Shown here in pieces: positions 7,477 through 8,088 of a stretch of DNA of 8,088 nt (within the stretch, counting starts at the first letter, position 1; the number at the start of each line of letters is the position of its first letter). The stretch comes from Candidatus Odyssella thessalonicensis (lineage in GTDB: Bacteria > Pseudomonadota > Alphaproteobacteria > Bin65). The stretch covers positions 1 to 8,088 of the forward strand of contig SBBV01000394.1 of NCBI GenBank assembly GCA_005240015.1, in the 5' to 3' direction. The notes under the pieces were generated by a model. That model ran no database searches. It saw nothing but the letters and a program-made list of their open reading frames with translations, and was not told the origin of the DNA. The position numbers were made by a program, and so were the translations under genes.

Positions 7477-8010
7477 ATGTCGCGGATCGGAAAAAACGCG
7501 GTCACGGTGCCGGCGGGCGTCGACGTCAAGATCGACGGCGGCGTCGTGCGCGCCAAGGGCAAGCTCGGCGAGCTCTCCATGCCCATCGACAGGGACGTGA
7601 CGGTCTCGCGCGAGGGCGACAAGGTGTGGGTCAAGCCCCAGGGCGAGCACAAGCGCGCGCGCGTGATGTGGGGCACGACGCGCGCCCTCATCAACAACAT
7701 GGTGCGCGGCGTCTCCCAGGGCTACCAGGTCGAGCTCGAGATCGCCGGCGTCGGCTATCGCGCGCAGCTGCAGGGCAAGAACGTCCAGTTCCAGCTCGGC
7801 CTGAGCCACGACGTGACGCTGCCGATCCCGGACGGCATCGCCGTCACCATCGACAAGAACACGCAGATCGTGGCCAAGGGCGCGGATCGCGGCAAGCTCG
7901 GCCAGTTCTGCGCCGAGATCCGCGCGCTGAAGCCACCCGAGCCCTACAAGGGCAAGGGGATCAAGTACAAGGGCGAGACCATTCTCCGCAAGGAAGGCAA
8001 GAAGAAGTAG
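7477..8010 (+). CDS. rplF: 50S ribosomal protein L6
   Basis: L6 binds 23S rRNA near the sarcin-ricin loop at the base of the L7/L12 stalk, by the elongation-factor site. The 177-residue product is the standard length, with the two repeated alpha/beta domains of the family, about residues 1-82 and 83-177. Landmarks are MSRIGKNAVTVPAGVDVKI, TRALINNMVRGVSQGY, the second-domain opening LEIAGVGYRAQLQGKNV, and the signature PEPYKGKGIKY (154-164), ending in KEGKKK. The SD region is A-rich: GGA at 7466-7468 is 8 nt from the ATG and the better AAGGA at 7458-7462 is 14 nt away. The next gene begins 35 bases on. Confidence 0.98.
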   Translation: MSRIGKNAVTVPAGVDVKIDGGVVRAKGKLGELSMPIDRDVTVSREGDKVWVKPQGEHKRARVMWGTTRALINNMVRGVSQGYQVELEIAGVGYRAQLQGKNVQFQLGLSHDVTLPIPDGIAVTIDKNTQIVAKGADRGKLGQFCAEIRALKPPEPYKGKGIKYKGETILRKEGKKK

Positions 8011-8045
8011 CGCCGGCGTCAAAGCGCGCGCGCAAGGAACCCGCC

Positions 8046-8088
8046 ATGAGCAAGAAGATCATCGAACTGAAGAGCCGTCGTGCCGGCC
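8046..8088 (+). CDS. rplR: Probable 50S ribosomal protein L18, N-terminal start (partial)
   Basis: Only 14 codons are visible before the window ends: MSKKIIELKSRRAG. That is too short to recognise by sequence alone. The call rests on position, since rplR follows rplF in the spc operon of nearly all bacteria, and on the basic, Arg/Lys-rich start expected of L18, which binds 5S rRNA with L5. AAGGA at 8034-8038 lies 7 nt before the ATG, a well-placed ribosome-binding site that supports this start. Confidence 0.8.
   Translation, partial: MSKKIIELKSRRAG

Noticed and set aside
6958..8022. Minus-strand open frame of 354 codons across rpsN, rpsH and rplF
   Set aside because: It is antisense to three certain genes, with Asp/Ala/Leu/His-rich content typical of shadow frames in GC-rich DNA.

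Overview
The window is a continuous run of ribosomal protein genes, all on the + strand: the end of the str operon (3' end of tuf), the whole S10 operon (rpsJ to rpsQ) and most of the spc operon (rplN to the start of rplR). It holds sixteen complete ribosomal protein genes plus two partial genes at the edges. GC content is high, third codon positions are mostly G or C, and every complete gene starts with ATG. Gene order is the usual bacterial one. tuf directly before rpsJ, the fused S10 and spc blocks, the long zinc-free form of S14 and the protein sequences together suggest an alphaproteobacterium, perhaps near Rhodospirillales. That placement is inferred from gene order and sequence character, not from a tree.

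Layout: 1-108 is the end of tuf. 109-172 is a short spacer with an 11-bp hairpin, the only intergenic stretch with clear non-coding structure. 173-2245 holds rpsJ, rplC, rplD and rplW, joined by 1-4 nt stop/start overlaps. 2250-5424 holds rplB, rpsS, rplV, rpsC, rplP, rpmC and rpsQ with gaps of 1-12 nt. 5451-8010 holds rplN, rplX, rplE, rpsN, rpsH and rplF with gaps of 10-26 nt. 8046-8088 is the start of a gene that by position should be rplR. No gap exceeds 70 bases, so no unexplained non-coding region exists.

The products assemble with rRNA into the two ribosomal subunits. Small subunit: S10, S19, S3, S17, S14, S8. Large subunit: L3, L4, L23, L2, L22, L16, L29, L14, L24, L5, L6 and, partly, L18. 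They include the proteins nearest the peptidyl transferase centre (L2, L3, L16), the exit tunnel constriction (L4, L22) and the tunnel mouth where trigger factor and SRP dock (L23, L29). EF-Tu delivers aminoacyl-tRNA to the same machine. Tight spacing, Shine-Dalgarno (SD) sequences inside the ends of upstream genes, and no visible internal terminator fit one long transcript with translational coupling.

I found no mobile element, CRISPR array, tRNA or rRNA, and no sign of a new system. The points worth a second look are local: the tuf-rpsJ hairpin, a shortened L2 loop just after the catalytic-centre histidine, stop codons embedded in SD sequences, and non-standard tails on S10, L3, L4, L22 and L23.
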